From positions 1 to 34,091 of the forward strand of contig JAFXXW010000021.1 in assembly GCA_017542055.1 (NCBI GenBank): a stretch of DNA of 34,091 bases. Reading direction: 5' to 3'. Shown piece after piece: positions 1-7,432 of the stretch; the stretch's first letter is position 1, and every line of letters starts with the position of its first letter. Source of the DNA: Kiritimatiellia bacterium. GTDB taxonomy: Bacteria > Verrucomicrobiota > Kiritimatiellia > RFP12 > UBA1067. Under the pieces are notes generated by a model, which saw nothing but the letters and a program-made list of their open reading frames with translations, did no database searches and had not been told where the DNA came from. Position numbers and translations under genes: made by a program.

Positions 1-2057
1 AACCGGATGGTGGCGCTCATGACGTTGCGGCCCTGCTCGCGCGAGTAGGTGACCGGATTGGACATTTTGCGCACCATCAAGATTCCCAGCCCGCCGATCG
101 GACGCTCCGACGCCGGCAACGTGATGTCGGGGTCGGCGTGCAGCAAGGGATTGTAGGGCGTGCCGTCGTCGCGGAAAATCAGCGTGACGCCGTCCGGATC
201 AGTCGCCGGCTCGATCTCCACCTCGAAGGCCGCCGCGCCGGAGTGCTTCACGATATTCGAACAGATTTCGTCCAGCACCACGTGCAAAGCGGCCAGCTTG
301 GCGGGAGGCGCCTCGACTTCCGCATCCAGCCAGTCCGAAGCTTCCGCCACCCCCGCCTGGGTGTTGGGGAACGTGCGAACGCGCCGCGTGCCGTTGTAGC
401 GGACGACGAGCTGGGTGCAGTCGTCTGCCTGCTCCACCCCCAAGCCGTGCGCACGCACGCACGCCAAAATCGCGCCGAGGAGACTCGAATGGTTCTGTTC
501 GAAAATCGGCGTGCCGTTGGCCACCATGCCGGCGATGGCGCTGTTGAGCCGGTCCTCGCCGAACATCTCGTTGTTGCGGTCGGGCTGCTCGGTGATGCCG
601 TCGGTATAGAGATAGATGGCGTCGCCGGGCGAAAGCCGCAAGGTTTCGCTATGGTATTTGATTCCCGGCATCATGCCCAGCACCAGGTCGGGGCGGGTCC
701 GCAAGTAGCGCGTCCGGCGCCCTTCCGCGTCGGGCCGGTCGGCGATGGCGATGGGCGGATTGTGTCCCGCGTTGACGTAGGTGACCGTGCCCGTATCCAA
801 ATCCAGCTCGCCGATCCAGGCGGTGACGAACATGTTGGCGCCATTGTCGCGACTGAGCGCGTCGTTGGCCTCGGACACCACTTCCGCCAGCGGCTTGCCC
901 GTCTGGGCGATGCCCTTGATGGACGCTTTGGCCCGCATCATGAATAGCGCGGCCGGCACGCCCTTGCCGCTCACGTCCGCCACGAGGAACGTGATCTTGT
1001 TGGCGCCGGAGAAGTAGAAATCGTAGAAGTCGCCGCCCACGTCCTTGGCCGTTTTCATTTCGGCGAAAATATCGAGCCGTCGCTCGCCGGGGAACGGCGG
1101 GAAAGTGCGCGGAATGGCACTTTCCTGGATTTCGGCCGCCATGGCCATCTCGCTCCGCCGCTGCGCGGCCAGCTGGCCTTTGACGTAGCCGGCGATCACG
1201 ATGCCCACCAGAATGGCCGCCATCACCAACGCCAAGCCGTTCAGAAACGCCGAGGTGACCACCAGCACCCGGCGCTCCACCACCGCCGTCCGCTTGGGGA
1301 TGCTGATATAGACGGGGAAGCCCTCGATCATGCGCTTTTCGCAGTAATGGTCGGGGCCGGGATCCTGCCACTGGCTGCCCTCGCGTCCGCTGATCGGATG
1401 CGAAATGATGGTGCCGTTGCCGGTGGTGATGAAAATTCCGCCGTCGTCGCCGCTCACGTGCCAGCCGTGGGTGAGACCGGTAACGGCGGTGCGCGCGAGG
1501 TTGCTCACCGTCTTTTCGCGTCCGCCCACCTGCACGAAGCCGCCGTCGGGCAGCCACACGCCCACGTATTTGACCATCTCGCCACGGAGCGAATTGGGCA
1601 ACAGCGGCTGCGTAATCTCCGCCTTGTCCGTCAAGAGCGCCGCGAATTCCCTGGCCTGGCCGTCGGTGTGGCAGAAATCGAGCGCCCCCACCTCTTCGCG
1701 CCGGGCGCTATGGGTCAGGATTCCGTCGGTGTCGGCGATGCAGATTTCGTCCACGTGCAGTTCGTTGGCGAGCTCCCGCAGCCGGCGACTGGACTCGTCC
1801 GGATCGTTCCACCACGCCTCGCCGCGCATTTCGTAGTAGCGATCGCGCACGAACATCGCCTGGCGCAGCATCCGCGCGTCCACCCGTTCGCGGATGTCCA
1901 CCTCCACGTCGTGGAACACGTTGTCGAACAGCCGGTGCATTTCGCGCTCGGTCAGGTTTTCGTGGAAAATCCAGGTAAACATCAGCGAGGCGACGAACGA
2001 TACGGCCACCGCCCCTACGAGTCGCCACGCCAATTTGCGCTGGGCCGCGTTCTTCAT
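1..2057 (-). CDS. Membrane sensor fused to SpoIIE-type PP2C phosphatase and RsbW-like ATPase domain (C-terminus outside window)
   Basis: The frame opens with an ATG at 2057 and stays open to base 1, giving 685 codons without a stop, so the extreme C-terminus lies outside the window. A first membrane segment is seen at about residues 9-31, followed by an extracytoplasmic domain that may be Cache-like, and a second membrane segment at about 262-291. A SpoIIE/PP2C domain follows, with DVGGDFYDF (about residue 338), DVSGKG, NAGHNPP and YTDGITEQ motifs. An anti-sigma-type HATPase follows, with an N-box LDEICSNIVKH (about 594), a DDGTPYNP box and a GGLGILMV box. By family knowledge such proteins dephosphorylate STAS antagonists (RsbU role) while the ATPase phosphorylates them or binds a sigma factor (RsbW role). 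The start overlaps the stop of the solute-binding gene as ATGA. The STAS gene two positions upstream is the natural partner; the ligand is unknown. Confidence 0.88.
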   Translation of the reverse strand, partial: MKNAAQRKLAWRLVGAVAVSFVASLMFTWIFHENLTEREMHRLFDNVFHDVEVDIRERVDARMLRQAMFVRDRYYEMRGEAWWNDPDESSRRLRELANELHVDEICIADTDGILTHSARREEVGALDFCHTDGQAREFAALLTDKAEITQPLLPNSLRGEMVKYVGVWLPDGGFVQVGGREKTVSNLARTAVTGLTHGWHVSGDDGGIFITTGNGTIISHPISGREGSQWQDPGPDHYCEKRMIEGFPVYISIPKRTAVVERRVLVVTSAFLNGLALVMAAILVGIVIAGYVKGQLAAQRRSEMAMAAEIQESAIPRTFPPFPGERRLDIFAEMKTAKDVGGDFYDFYFSGANKITFLVADVSGKGVPAALFMMRAKASIKGIAQTGKPLAEVVSEANDALSRDNGANMFVTAWIGELDLDTGTVTYVNAGHNPPIAIADRPDAEGRRTRYLRTRPDLVLGMMPGIKYHSETLRLSPGDAIYLYTDGITEQPDRNNEMFGEDRLNSAIAGMVANGTPIFEQNHSSLLGAILACVRAHGLGVEQADDCTQLVVRYNGTRRVRTFPNTQAGVAEASDWLDAEVEAPPAKLAALHVVLDEICSNIVKHSGAAAFEVEIEPATDPDGVTLIFRDDGTPYNPLLHADPDITLPASERPIGGLGILMVRKMSNPVTYSREQGRNVMSATIR

Positions 2058-2731
2058 TGGCGCCCCATTCCGGCGATCGCCTCGTCCAGCGCCGCCTTGA
2101 GTTCGCTATTGCCCTTGCCGACCACGATGCCGAAATTCTCCCTGGTTTCCAACCGGGATGCCGACAGCGCCGGATCCGATTCCGCCAAAAGCCGCACCGC
2201 GCAACTGTCGAAAAACACGGTGTCCAACCGCCCGGCCTTCAGATCGGCCAGCGCCTGCGGATAGGAGTCGTAGCGAATGGGGTCGATTCCATGCGCCGAA
2301 AGGTAGAAGTCGTAGGTCGAGGCATCCATGGTGGCCACGCGCAGCGTCTCGGCCAGGATCATCGTGGGCATCCGGTCTCCGGTGCGATAGAGGAACATGC
2401 CGCCCTCGGTGGCGTACGGGATGGAAAAATCCACCGCCTGCAGGCGGCCTTCGGTGATCGTGATGCCGGAGGCGGCCAGATCCGCCTGGCCGGAACTGAC
2501 CATCGGGATGAGCTCGGGGAACTTGGCCTTGCGGATTTCCAGCTTGCGCCCGAGTTTGTCGGCGGCGTAGCGCGCGATATCGATTTCGACCCCGACGATT
2601 TCGCCCGTAGCTTCGTCGCGATACGAATACGGGGGAGTGTCCGTCGTCGTCAGCAGCACCAGCGGCGCCTCCTCCGCCGACAGCGACCAGACCGTCAGCG
2701 CCGCCCCCAAAAGAGCTCCGATCCGCTTCAT
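2054..2731 (-). CDS. Periplasmic solute-binding protein, family 3 (amino-acid-binding type)
   Basis: This is a 225-residue protein starting at ATG 2731, two bases after the STAS stop. A TTG at 2737 is in frame but overlaps that stop and is less likely. The N-terminus has a signal peptide (KR, hydrophobic core, SLSA cleavage region near residue 19). The mature part begins with TTTDTPPYSYRDEATG and continues with GVEIDIARYAADKLG, SGQADLAASGITITEGR and DFSIPYA, the standard lobe-1 motifs of HisJ/GlnH-like binding proteins. No permease or ATPase gene is adjacent. The gene instead sits between a STAS protein and a sensor phosphatase and overlaps the latter by four bases. I infer that it may deliver a ligand signal to the sensor rather than feed a transporter. 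The ligand cannot be read from the sequence. Confidence 0.85.
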   Translation of the reverse strand: MKRIGALLGAALTVWSLSAEEAPLVLLTTTDTPPYSYRDEATGEIVGVEIDIARYAADKLGRKLEIRKAKFPELIPMVSSGQADLAASGITITEGRLQAVDFSIPYATEGGMFLYRTGDRMPTMILAETLRVATMDASTYDFYLSAHGIDPIRYDSYPQALADLKAGRLDTVFFDSCAVRLLAESDPALSASRLETRENFGIVVGKGNSELKAALDEAIAGMGRQ

Positions 2732-2733
2732 GG

Positions 2734-3027
2734 TCAAACGATCGTAAAGATGGAACTCATGCCCGTCATATCGAAGACGCCGCGCACCATATCGTTGGCG
2801 CCGGCCACCTTCATCTGTCCGCCGCAGACCATCATGGCCTTCTGCGCCGTCATCAAGACCCGCAAGCCCGCCGACGAAATGTAGTCGAGTCCGGAAAAGT
2901 CGAACACGATCTCCGTGATGCCGTCAAGCTTGAGTTCCGACTCCAGCTCTGGCGAGGTGTTGGTGTCGAGCCGGCCTTCCACCTTGAGCGTCAGGCGGCC
3001 GTCTTCACTATGTTTTTGAATTTCCAT
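2734..3027 (-). CDS. STAS-domain anti-sigma factor antagonist (RsbV/SpoIIAA-like)
   Basis: This is a 97-residue single-domain protein. The STAS fold is recognisable from LKVEGRLDTNTSPELE near the N-terminus and FDFSGLDYISSAGLRVL at about residues 42-58. The Ser51/Ser52 pair lies in the position that is phosphorylated in SpoIIAA/RsbV. In such systems the unphosphorylated form binds the anti-sigma kinase and releases its partner, and a SpoIIE-type phosphatase reactivates it; that phosphatase-kinase fusion is encoded downstream in the same cluster. I chose ATG 3027 because the next in-frame start, at 3063, would place the promoter inside the coding region. No Shine-Dalgarno sequence precedes the chosen start and a perfect -10 box ends seven bases before it, so the transcript is probably leaderless. 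Confidence 0.9.
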   Translation of the reverse strand: MEIQKHSEDGRLTLKVEGRLDTNTSPELESELKLDGITEIVFDFSGLDYISSAGLRVLMTAQKAMMVCGGQMKVAGANDMVRGVFDMTGMSSIFTIV

Positions 3028-3034
3028 ATCGCGT

Positions 3035-3063
3035 ATTATATCATATTTTGAGGAAAATTGCAA
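3035..3063 (-). promoter_or_regulatory. Sigma70-type promoter for the STAS/binding-protein/phosphatase genes
   Basis: On the minus strand, TTGCAA (3063-3058) is followed by a 17-base spacer and TATAAT (3040-3035), preceded by a TGA extended -10. The -10 box ends seven bases before the ATG at 3027, which puts the expected transcription start at or beside the A of that ATG. The -35 box abuts the stop codon of the antiporter gene. The last 15 bases are identical to those of the ilvC promoter at 7404-7432. Confidence 0.75.
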
Positions 3064-5091
3064 CTAGGCGATGATGCCCAAAAGATCCTTCAGAGCGGCG
3101 ATCTGCGATCCGGTGCCGGTGGCCATGAGAATGTCGTCCACGCGGAACTCCAGATCCGGCCCCACGTGGCGGATGATCTGGCTGCCCCGCTTGACCGACA
3201 CGATGTTGGCGCCGGTCTTGGCGCGAATGTCGAGCGTAACCACCGTGGCGCCAACCGCCGGCGAGTTGACGTCCAGCCGCAACTGGTGGATGGCGCCGCG
3301 CGGCACCGTGACGATCATCATCTCGCCCAGCCGCTTGCGCCGCTCGTCCGCCCCCAGGGCCTCGTTGAAATGCAACGCGGCCGAACGGCTGATGCGCATG
3401 AAATAGCGCCAGCCGAAACCGGCGGTGCAGAGCGTCACGATCGCGAGGACCGCCAGCTCCCACTTGCCGGTGGGCGCCAGGTTGATGTTGATCATCACCA
3501 TTTCGGCGAAGAACAGCAGCATGGCCATCGACTGGATGACCGTCACCACCAGCTGCCGCACCCCGGCATCGCCTTTCCGGGTGGCGCCGGAGCCGGTGAT
3601 GAGCCGGGACACGCTGAACCCCAGCATGCGGGATACGGTCCGCACCGGGGCGAACATGCCCACCACGAACACGTTGACCGCGAGCGTGAAGAAAAACCGG
3701 TCGTGCGCCTCGAAGAAGACGGAAAAACGGCTCCAATCGATGCCGTCCAGCATCGACCCCGACAGCGCCACCACGAAATTCAACAGCGCGCACACCACCA
3801 GCGCCAGCACCAACCCACGGATGCGGCGCGTGACGGACGATTCGCCCTTGGCCGTTTCCGCCTGGATGAGGAACGAGCGGTAGTTCCGGTGCCAGGCGTG
3901 CAGCCGACCGGGCACGTGCGCGTCGATCCACGTGCCCACCGGTTCCGACCACTTGAGCATCAGGGGATTGAGGAGCGTGGTGACGAGCGACACGGCCACC
4001 ACGATCTGATACATGGGCGAGGCGGCGTCGCCCGTGGTGCCGATGTAGATGAGCGCCACCATGAAGGCGAACTCGCCGATCTGCGCCAGACTCATGCCCA
4101 TCTGGACCGAGGTTTTCACCCCCTGCCCCGCCAACAGACCGCCCAGCGTGCAGTTGAGGAACTTGCCGAGCACCACCACCAGCGACAGCACGAGAATCTG
4201 TGGCCAGAACTGCAAACACGCCCCCGGATCGACCAGCGCGCCCACCGAAACGAAGAAGATGGCCGAAAACATGCTCTTGAGCGGCATCACGAGCGCGTTG
4301 ACGCGCACCCGCACGTCGCTCGCCGCGCCCAGGATGCCCACCAAAAAGGCCCCCAGCGCCAGCGAAAACTGGAACCGGAACGCGATGAAGCTCACGAAAA
4401 AGCAGATGCCCAGGATCAGGAGCAACAGCACCTCGTCGTCGTGGTGGCGCGAGATGGTGTTCAGGAGCCGGGGCACCAGCACCATGCCGAATACGATCAC
4501 CGCCAGGAAGAACAGCCCCAGTCCCCCCATGCTCATCGCCACGTCGCCCACGTTCATGCCCGCGCCGTTGGCGACGCCCGTGATGAGCGCCACGATGCCC
4601 ACCGTGACGATATCCTCGCACACGCTGGTGCCCAAGGTGAAACTGACGAAGGCCCGCGTGCGCCAGCCGAGCTCGTCGATCATCTTGGCCAGCATGGTGG
4701 TGGCGCTGTCGCACACGGCCGCGCCCAGAAAGAGGCTCTGCACCATCCCCCAGCCGAAAACCCGGGTGCCCACCGTGTAGCCCAGCCACATCATGACGAT
4801 GGTGTCCAGAATGGCGGTGGGGACCGTCACGTTCTTGAGCGAGCGCATCTGCGAGGTGGAGAACTCCAACCCCATCGAGAACATCAGAAACACCACGCCC
4901 AGCTGGCCGATCGTCTGGGTGCTGGCCATGTCGATGAGGATGCCGCCGCCCCAGGTATGTTCGCTCAAGAGCACGCCGGCGAAGATGTAGCCCAGCACCT
5001 TGGGCCAGTTCAATTTGGAGAAAATGGCGCTGGCGAGTCCCGCCACCGCCATCAATATCGCCAGATCCTGGAAAAACGCGCCTTCGGTCAT
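3064..5091 (-). CDS. CPA2-family cation/proton antiporter with C-terminal TrkA-C-like domain
   Basis: This is a 675-residue membrane protein. The N-terminal part (about 1-395) is a Na/H exchanger-type domain: a hydrophobic start, LNWPKVLGYIFAGVLLS, GQLGVVFLMFSMGLEFS and LSLAQIGEFAFMVALI, which recall KefB/KefC-like antiporters. About four further membrane segments follow between about 430 and 565. The last 85 residues look like an RCK-C (TrkA-C) ligand-binding domain, from IHQLRLDVNSPAVGATV to GTGSQIAALKDLLG. No Rossmann TrkA-N domain is present, unlike KefB/KefC. The likely role is exchange of K+ or Na+ for H+ across the inner membrane; the ion is not predictable. The ATG at 5091 overlaps the stop of the preceding secreted-protein gene (ATGA), so the two are translationally coupled and probably read from the ilvC promoter. 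Confidence 0.85.
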   Translation of the reverse strand: MTEGAFFQDLAILMAVAGLASAIFSKLNWPKVLGYIFAGVLLSEHTWGGGILIDMASTQTIGQLGVVFLMFSMGLEFSTSQMRSLKNVTVPTAILDTIVMMWLGYTVGTRVFGWGMVQSLFLGAAVCDSATTMLAKMIDELGWRTRAFVSFTLGTSVCEDIVTVGIVALITGVANGAGMNVGDVAMSMGGLGLFFLAVIVFGMVLVPRLLNTISRHHDDEVLLLLILGICFFVSFIAFRFQFSLALGAFLVGILGAASDVRVRVNALVMPLKSMFSAIFFVSVGALVDPGACLQFWPQILVLSLVVVLGKFLNCTLGGLLAGQGVKTSVQMGMSLAQIGEFAFMVALIYIGTTGDAASPMYQIVVAVSLVTTLLNPLMLKWSEPVGTWIDAHVPGRLHAWHRNYRSFLIQAETAKGESSVTRRIRGLVLALVVCALLNFVVALSGSMLDGIDWSRFSVFFEAHDRFFFTLAVNVFVVGMFAPVRTVSRMLGFSVSRLITGSGATRKGDAGVRQLVVTVIQSMAMLLFFAEMVMININLAPTGKWELAVLAIVTLCTAGFGWRYFMRISRSAALHFNEALGADERRKRLGEMMIVTVPRGAIHQLRLDVNSPAVGATVVTLDIRAKTGANIVSVKRGSQIIRHVGPDLEFRVDDILMATGTGSQIAALKDLLGIIA

Positions 5092-6236
5092 TTGCCCTTG
5101 CGCGGCTTCAGCACCTGGCGGTGGATTTTGATCTTTCCGGACGTGTCGGAAGCGGTGGTGCCCTTGACGACCAGCCGGTTGATCCGGCCCGCGTAGGCGC
5201 GTTCGAGCTTGAACACGAACGGCTGCTTGCGCAGAACGGCCACCTCCTCGTCGCCGGCGTAGAGCCCCACCGACTGGATGTTGATGTTGCCGCCTTCGGG
5301 AATGAAATCTATCGTGTATTCGCCCGCGCGGCGGAAGGCGTAGCTCACCCCGTACTTGACCTCGGCGTTGATCTGCGGGCCTTTGAAGTCGCCCTGGTGC
5401 CAACCCCAATAGGTGGAGGCGGGCGGCGTGCCCTTCCAGTTGAGCCAGCCAAGGGCGCAAGTGCCCCAAAACGTGTTTTCGTCCAGCGCCGCCACCTTGG
5501 TGAGGAGCGTCATCATCTCTTCCTGCTTGGACGGATCTTCGCGGTACAGCGCGAACTTGGCCATCAAAAGCCCCTGCTGCTGCTCCCGCGTCAAATGCTT
5601 GCGCGGCTTTTTCATCTCCGCGTCGATGAATTTGGCGCCGCCGGCCATGTCATTGTTCTCGCGGTATTCGTTGGCCTTGATCACCAGCTCGATGCCGTCG
5701 CCCATCCGGAAATGGCGCTGCCAACCTTCCTGGTCGCCCGGGTCGAGCCGCACCAGCTTGTCGAACACGTCGGAATAGAAACCCTGGCTGATGATGCGCC
5801 GGGGTCCGCCCACGAACACCTCCATCGACTGCAGCAACTTGCCGCACTGGTCGGCGGTTTCCATGCCGCCTTCCTCGATTTTCTTCCGGCGCTGGTTGAC
5901 CTTGTCGAACGCCTTGATGAACTTTTCCGCCGTGTAGTCGTTGGGGATGTTCTCGAAGACGAAATAGCAACGGTCCTTCTCGTCCACCACGAAGATGCAA
6001 GGCACCTTGAGGCTCCCCAGGTTGCCCTGGGGCATGCCTCCGCTCTGCCAATCCACGAACTCGACGATGTACTTGCCCTTGGCGGCCGACTTGAACGCCG
6101 CGGACTCGAGCGTCTTTTTGACGTCCTCGCTCGCCTTGTTCCAGCCCTTGCCGTAGACGAGCCGCACGCGCGAGGCGGCCGGAGCCGCCAGCGCCGCCAG
6201 TCCCGCCATCAACGCCAATATGAGCTTGTTGCGCAT
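5088..6236 (-). CDS. Secreted protein of unknown function with thioredoxin-like N-terminal region
   Basis: This is a 382-residue protein with a clear signal peptide (MRNKLILALMAGLAALAAPA, cleavage near residue 20). Residues 22-115 have the strand/helix pattern of a thioredoxin-like fold, with VRLVYGKGWNKASEDV at the start, YIVEFVDW in the middle and VPCIFVVDEKDRCYFVF later. There is no CxxC pair, so a redox role is unlikely. The middle section is helical and charged. The last about 95 residues are strand-rich (YAFRRAGEYTIDFIPEGG, VVKGTTASDTSGKIKI) and look like a beta-sandwich. I do not recognise the family. The gene begins 19 bases after ilvC and overlaps the antiporter gene by four bases, so it is probably cotranscribed with both. 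Its relation to branched-chain amino acid synthesis is unclear. Confidence 0.75.
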   Translation of the reverse strand: MRNKLILALMAGLAALAAPAASRVRLVYGKGWNKASEDVKKTLESAAFKSAAKGKYIVEFVDWQSGGMPQGNLGSLKVPCIFVVDEKDRCYFVFENIPNDYTAEKFIKAFDKVNQRRKKIEEGGMETADQCGKLLQSMEVFVGGPRRIISQGFYSDVFDKLVRLDPGDQEGWQRHFRMGDGIELVIKANEYRENNDMAGGAKFIDAEMKKPRKHLTREQQQGLLMAKFALYREDPSKQEEMMTLLTKVAALDENTFWGTCALGWLNWKGTPPASTYWGWHQGDFKGPQINAEVKYGVSYAFRRAGEYTIDFIPEGGNINIQSVGLYAGDEEVAVLRKQPFVFKLERAYAGRINRLVVKGTTASDTSGKIKIHRQVLKPRKGK

Positions 6237-6255
6237 CGCCGGTCCCGGACTTGCC

Positions 6256-7365
6256 TTACTTCACCACCTTGCGACCGCCCCAGCCGGCGCTCGTGGCGCC
6301 GCCCTTGGCCGCCTCGTGCGGACGCAGACTGCGCACCGCCGCGCCCGCCTGCCACATTTCGTGGTTGTGCAGTTCTTCCAGCTTCTTGAGCATCTTTTCC
6401 TTGTAGTCGGCGCAACCGGTGTCCTTGATGACCTCCTTGGCCTCCTGCATGGACTTGACGCTCTTGTAGAGCCGCGCGAAGACGGGGAGCGTGGCCTTCT
6501 TGAACACGGGCCGCCACTTGAGCGCGCCGTGCTGGGCGGTCTGCGAGCAGTTGCCGTACATCCAGTCCATGCCGTTTTCGTCCACCAGGCGGATGAGGCT
6601 CTGCGTCAGCTCTTCGCACGTTTCGTTGAACGCTTCCGACGGGCTGTGGCCGTTGGCGCGGAGCGTTTCGAACTGCGCCTCCATGACGCCAGCCAAGGCA
6701 CCCATCAAAATGCCGCGCTCGCCCACGAGATCGCTCGTCACCTCGTTCTGGAACGTGGTGGGGAAGAGATAGCCCGATCCCACCGCGATGCCGATGGCCT
6801 TGGTCACTTCCTCCACCTGCTTGGCCGGCATGCCGTTGGGCTCGAACGCGAACGAGCTGTTGATGCCCGCCCCCGACAGGAAGTTGCGCCGGACCGACGT
6901 GCCCGAACCCTTGGGCGCCACCATGATGAGACCCACGCCCTTCTGCGGCTTGATGCCGGTGAGCTTGTTGTAGACGTAGCCGAAGCCATGCGAGAAGTAA
7001 AGATACTTGCCGGGCGTGACGAACTGTTCGATCTGCTTCCACACCACGGGGCAGCTGCCGTCCGAAACGAGCATCATGATGATGTCGCCCTTCTGGGCCG
7101 CCTCCTCGAGCGAAAAGAGCGTCTTGCCTTCCACCCAGCCGTCCTTGATCGCGCGCTTCCAGCTGGAATTGGCCTTGCTGCTCTTGCGCTGGCCCACGAT
7201 GACCTTGATGCCGTTGTCGCGCATGTTGAGCGCCTGTCCGGGCCCCTGGATGCCGTAACCGAGCACCGCCACGGTCTTGCCCTTGAGCACCTTCTGCGCC
7301 TGCTTGAGCGGAAACTCCTTGCGGGTCGTGATTTCTTCTGCCACCTTGCCGAATTTGATCTTCAT
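6256..7365 (-). CDS. ilvC: Ketol-acid reductoisomerase
   Basis: This is a 369-residue enzyme that converts 2-acetolactate or 2-aceto-2-hydroxybutyrate to the dihydroxy acids of valine and isoleucine synthesis, using NADPH and Mg2+. The Rossmann nucleotide-binding motif VLGYGIQGPGQALN lies at residues 34-47, the catalytic His is in YFSHGFG (residue 126), and APKGSGTSVRR lies at 150-160. The metal-ligand motif TSDLVGERGIL gives Asp212 and Glu216, matching the knotted C-terminal domain, and GNCSQTAQHGALKW follows. The length and the APKGSGTSVRR form recall the Bacteroidetes/plant-like branch rather than short class I enzymes. A good ribosome site (AGGAAGG) precedes the ATG. No other ilv or leu gene is in the window. 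It is probably the first gene of a transcript that also carries the secreted protein and the antiporter. Confidence 0.96.
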   Translation of the reverse strand: MKIKFGKVAEEITTRKEFPLKQAQKVLKGKTVAVLGYGIQGPGQALNMRDNGIKVIVGQRKSSKANSSWKRAIKDGWVEGKTLFSLEEAAQKGDIIMMLVSDGSCPVVWKQIEQFVTPGKYLYFSHGFGYVYNKLTGIKPQKGVGLIMVAPKGSGTSVRRNFLSGAGINSSFAFEPNGMPAKQVEEVTKAIGIAVGSGYLFPTTFQNEVTSDLVGERGILMGALAGVMEAQFETLRANGHSPSEAFNETCEELTQSLIRLVDENGMDWMYGNCSQTAQHGALKWRPVFKKATLPVFARLYKSVKSMQEAKEVIKDTGCADYKEKMLKKLEELHNHEMWQAGAAVRSLRPHEAAKGGATSAGWGGRKVVK

Positions 7366-7403
7366 GATGTTCCTTCCTAGGTTTTTACCGGAATACGAGA
7401 GAT

Positions 7404-7432
7404 ATTATATCATATTTTCCACTGGAAATCAA
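7404..7432 (-). promoter_or_regulatory. Sigma70-type promoter for ilvC
   Basis: On the minus strand, TTGATT (7432-7427) is followed by a 17-base spacer and TATAAT (7409-7404) with a TGA extended -10. The expected start near 7397 leaves a leader of about 30 bases before the ilvC ATG, including its ribosome site. The -35 box overlaps the stop codon of the candidate effector gene (7431-7429), so ilvC transcription begins inside the end of the T3SS region. Confidence 0.8.
7416..7428. repeat. Perfect 13-base inverted repeat inside the ilvC promoter spacer
   Basis: TTTCCA-C-TGGAAA is a perfect six-base inverted repeat around one central base. It fills most of the spacer between the -35 and -10 boxes of the ilvC promoter and overlaps the -35 box by two bases. 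The position and symmetry fit an operator for a dimeric regulator. The companion promoter at 3035-3063 lacks it. It could also be a chance palindrome in an AT-rich patch. Confidence 0.45.

Noticed and set aside
3058-5196. A 712-codon open frame on the plus strand opposite the antiporter gene
   Set aside because: The translation is dominated by His, Arg, Glu and Gln with no domain pattern; it is the antisense image of a GC-rich gene with a clear antiporter product.
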